DNA from: Eriocheir sinensis
Lineage: Eukaryota > Arthropoda > Malacostraca > Decapoda > Varunidae
DNA: 64,000 nucleotides
Reading direction: 5' to 3'
NCBI RefSeq assembly: GCF_024679095.1
Contig: NC_066509.1
Coordinates: 19,746,825 to 19,810,824, forward strand
The notes under the pieces are model-generated. The model was given only the letters and a program-made list of their open reading frames with translations, was not told the origin of the DNA and made no database searches. Below, one piece after another: positions 60,765 to 64,000 of the stretch (its first letter is position 1; each line of letters begins with the position of its first letter). The translations under genes and the position numbers were made by a program.

Positions 60765-63700
60765 TCCCCCTGACACGACCACCCTCGCCTCAGGCCAACA
60801 CCCACACCCTCGGTCCCTTACACGGCCACCCTAGCCTCAGGCCAACACCCACACCCTCGGTCCATTACACGGCCACCCTAGCCTCAGGCCAACACCCACA
60901 CCCTCGGTCCCCTTACAAGACCACCCTAGCCTCAGGCCAACACCCACACCCTCGGCCCCCTTACACGACCACCCTAACCTCAGGCCAACACCCGCACCCT
61001 TGGTCCCTTACACGACCACCCTAGCCTCAGGCCAACACCCACACCCTCGGTCCTCTTACACGACCACCCTAGCCTCAGGCCAACACCCACACCCTCGGTC
61101 CCTTACACGACCACCCTAGCCACAGGCCAACACCCGCACCCTCGGTCTCTTACATGACCACCCTAGCCTCAGGCAACACCCACACCCTCGGTCCCTTACA
61201 TGACCACCCTAGCCTCAGGCCAAAACCCACACCCTCGGTCCCTTACACGACCACCCTAGCCTCAGGCCGACACCCACACCCTCGGTCCCTTACACGGCCA
61301 CCCTAGCCTCAGGCCAACACCCGTACCCTCGGTCCCTTACACGACCACCCTAGCCTCAGGCCAACACCCACTCCCTCGGTTCCTTATACGACCACCCTAG
61401 CCTCAGGCCAACACCCGCACCCTCGGTCCCTTACAGGACCACCCTAGCCTCAGGCCAACACCCACACCCTCGGTCCCTTACACGACCACCCTAGCCTCAG
61501 GCCTACACCCGCACCCTCGGTCCCTTACAAGATCACCCTAGCCTCAGGCCAACACTCACACCCTCGGTCCCTTACACAGCCACCCTGGCTTCAGGCCAAC
61601 ACCCGCACCCTCGGTCCCCTTACACGACCACCCAAGCCACAGGCCAACACCCGCACCCTCGGTCCCTTACACGGCCACCCTAGCCTCAGGCCTACACCCA
61701 CACCCTTGGTCCCTTACATGACCATCCTAGCCTCAGGCCAACACCCGCACCCTCGGTCCCTTACACGATCACCCTAGCCTCAGGCCAACACCCACACCCT
61801 CGGTCCCTTACACGGCCACCCTAGCCTCAGGCCAAAACCCGCACCCTTGGTCTCCTTACACGACCACCCAAGCCTCAGGCCAACACCCACACCCTCGGTC
61901 CCTTACACGACCACCTTAGCCTCAGGCCAACACTCACACCCTCCGTCCCTTACACGAAAACCCGAGCCTCAGGCCAACACCCACACCCTTGGTACCTTAC
62001 ATGACCACCCTAGCCTCAGGCCAACACACGCACCCTCGGTCCCCTTACACGACCACCCTAGTCTCAGGCCAACACCCACACCCTCGGTCCCTTACACGGC
62101 AACCCAAGCCTCAGGCCAACACCCACACCCTCGGTCCCTTACACGACCAACCTAGCCTCAGGCCAACACCCACACCCACGGTCCCTTACACGGCTACCTT
62201 AGCCTAAGGCCATCACCCACACCCTCGGCCCCTTACACGTCCACCCTAGCCTCAGGCCAGCACCCACACCCTCGGTCCCCTTACACGACCACCATAGCCT
62301 CAGACCAACACCCACACCCTCGGTCCCTTACACGGCCACCCTAGCCTCAGGCCAACACCCACATCCTCGGTCCCTTACACGGCTACCCTAGCCTAAGGCC
62401 ATCACCCACACCCTCGGCCCCTTACACGTTCACCCTAGCCTCAGGCCAACACCCACACCCTCGGTCCTCTTACACGACCACCCTAGCCTCAGGCCAACAC
62501 CCGCACCCTCGGTCCCTTACACGCCCACCCTAGCCTCAGGCCAACACCCGCACCCTCGGTCCCCTTACACGACCACCCTAGCCTCAGGCCAACACCTGCA
62601 CCCTCGGTCCCCTTACATTACCACCCTAGCCTCAGGCCAACACCCACACCCTCGGTCTACATACACGACCACCCTAGCCTCAGGCCAACACCCGCACCCT
62701 CGGTCCCCTTACACAACCGACCTAGCCTCAGGCCAACACCCACACCCTCGGTCCCTTACACGACCACCCTAGCCTCAGGCCAACACCCACACCTTCGGTC
62801 CCTCACACGACCACCCTAGCCTCAGGCCAACACCCGTACCCTCGGTCCCTTACACGACCACCCTAGCCTCTGGCCACACCCCGTACCCTCGGTCCCTTAC
62901 ACGACCACCCTAGCCTCAGGCCAACACCCGCATCCTCGGTCCCTTAAACGACCACCCTAACCTCAGGCCAACACTCGCACCCTCGGTCACTTACATGACC
63001 ACCCTAGCCTCAGGCCAACACCCGCACCCTCGGTCCCTTACACGACCACCCTAGCCTCAGGCCAACACCCGCACCCTCTGTCCCCTTACACGACCACCCT
63101 AGCCTCAGCCCAACACCCACACCCTCGGTCCCTTACACGACCACCCTAGCCTCAGGCCAAAACCCGTACCCTCGGTCCTTTACACGACCACCCTAGCCTC
63201 AGGCCAACACCCGCACCCTCGGTCCCTTAAACGACCACCCTAACCTCAGGCCAACACCCGCACCCTCGGTCACTTACATGACCACCCTAGCCTCAGGCCA
63301 ACACCCGCACCCTCGGTCCCTTACACGACCACCCTAGCCTCAGACCAACACCCGCATCCTCTTTCCCTTACACGACCACCCTAGCCTCAGGTCAACACCC
63401 GCACCCTCGGTCCCCTTAAACGACCACCCTAGCCTCAGGCCAACACCCACACCCTCGGTCCCTTACACGACCACCCTAGCCTCAGGCCAACACCCACACC
63501 CTCAGTCACTTACACGACCACCCTATCCTCAGACCAACACCCACACCCTCGGTCCCTTACATGACCGCCATTGCCTCAGGCCAACACCCGCACCCTCGGT
63601 CCCCTTACACGACCACCCTAGCCTCAGGCCGACACCCACACCCTCGGTCCCTTACACGGCCGCCCTAGCCTCATGCTAACACCCGCACCTTCGGTCCCCT

Positions 63701-64000
63701 TACACGACCACCCTAGCCTCAGGTCAACACCCGCACCCTCGGTCCCCTTACACAACCACCCTAGCCTCAGGCCAACACCCATATCCTTGGTCCCCTTACA
63801 CGGCCACCCTAGCCTTAGGTCAACACCCGCTCCCTCGGTCCCTTAAACGGCGACCCTAGCCTCAGGCCAACACCCGCACCCTCGGTCCCCTTACACGGCC
63901 ACCCTAGCCTCAGGCCAACACCCGTACCCTCGGCCCCTTTACATGACCACCCTAGCCTCAGTCCAACACCCGCATCCTCGGTCCCTTGCATGACCACCCT
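60765..64000 (+). repeat. satellite, 47-48 bp unit, about 68 copies, runs off window
   Basis: The unit is ACGACCACCCTAGCCTCAGG plus CCAACACCC(A/G)CACCC and TCGGTCCCTTAC, 47 bp. A common 48-bp variant has CCCCTTAC. Units differ by scattered substitutions and rare one-base indels, so any open frame across it is incidental. The array starts about 60765 and is still continuing at the window end. Confidence 0.97.

Noticed and set aside
60765..64000. Array of short similar units resembling a CRISPR array
   Set aside because: The units are contiguous and fully repetitive with no unique spacers, and the genome is eukaryotic. It is a satellite.

Overview
This window is eukaryotic and essentially free of host genes. 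I see no spliced host gene, rRNA or convincing tRNA gene, and almost all coding signal belongs to broken transposable elements. The long dinucleotide tracts (GA, GT, AT), trinucleotide tracts, purine/pyrimidine-biased DNA, many CR1/L2-like LINE fragments and an arthropod-like env-bearing Ty3/gypsy provirus suggest an arthropod, most likely a decapod crustacean. That placement is inference from repeat content, not from a marker gene.

Layout. 0.4-2.1 kb (-): Ty3/gypsy protease and integrase remains. 2.5-2.8 kb: a LINE tail. 3.46-4.80 kb: a fold-back DNA element with a TTA duplication. 5.2-5.5 kb: three dinucleotide tracts. 5.8-7.1 kb (-): LINE family A, 5'-truncated. 8.4-10.7 kb: LINE family E split by a 1.6 kb insertion holding a 290-bp (AT)n. 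11.2-11.8 kb (-): a LINE ORF1 cut by the LTR of a gypsy provirus that runs from 11.85 to 25.42 kb. The provirus shows LTR, protease, RT, RNase H, integrase, env-like region and part of the 3' LTR. It is interrupted by a LINE (18.1-21.95 kb), which itself holds a CR1-like insertion (21.26-21.79 kb), and by a hAT-like element (23.91-25.00 kb).

25.4-25.9 kb (-): LINE family C fragment. 26.2-31.1 kb (+): the best preserved element, LINE A, with an ORF1 carrying an SGNH-esterase-like domain, an ORF2 with several nonsense codons, and a 3' UTR invaded by a CR1-like tail and a tRNA-derived SINE. 31-33.9 kb: microsatellites and pyrimidine/purine minisatellites. 34.0-35.4 kb: hAT (Charlie/ZBED-like) transposase remnant. 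36.4 kb: second SINE copy. 38.0 and 39.5-40.1 kb: LINE E tails. 40.6-43.15 kb (-): a distinctive RT element with (TAC)n on both sides. 43.2-46.6 kb: low-complexity DNA. 46.7-49.6 kb: LINE C in an inverted 5'/3' arrangement typical of twin priming. 49.7-57.3 kb: LINE B (CCHC ORF1, EN-RT ORF2) with a second SGNH-type LINE (D) inside it. 57.4-60.7 kb: sparse sequence. 60.76-64.0 kb: a 47-48 bp satellite running off the window end.

The elements form a layered insertion record. The most interesting cross-element signal is a short terminal hairpin (5-bp stem, 4-nt loop, with compensatory change) just before the 3' tandem repeats of at least four LINE families in eight copies. It is a candidate RT-recognition structure. 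A second theme is that several LINE boundaries coincide with microsatellites.
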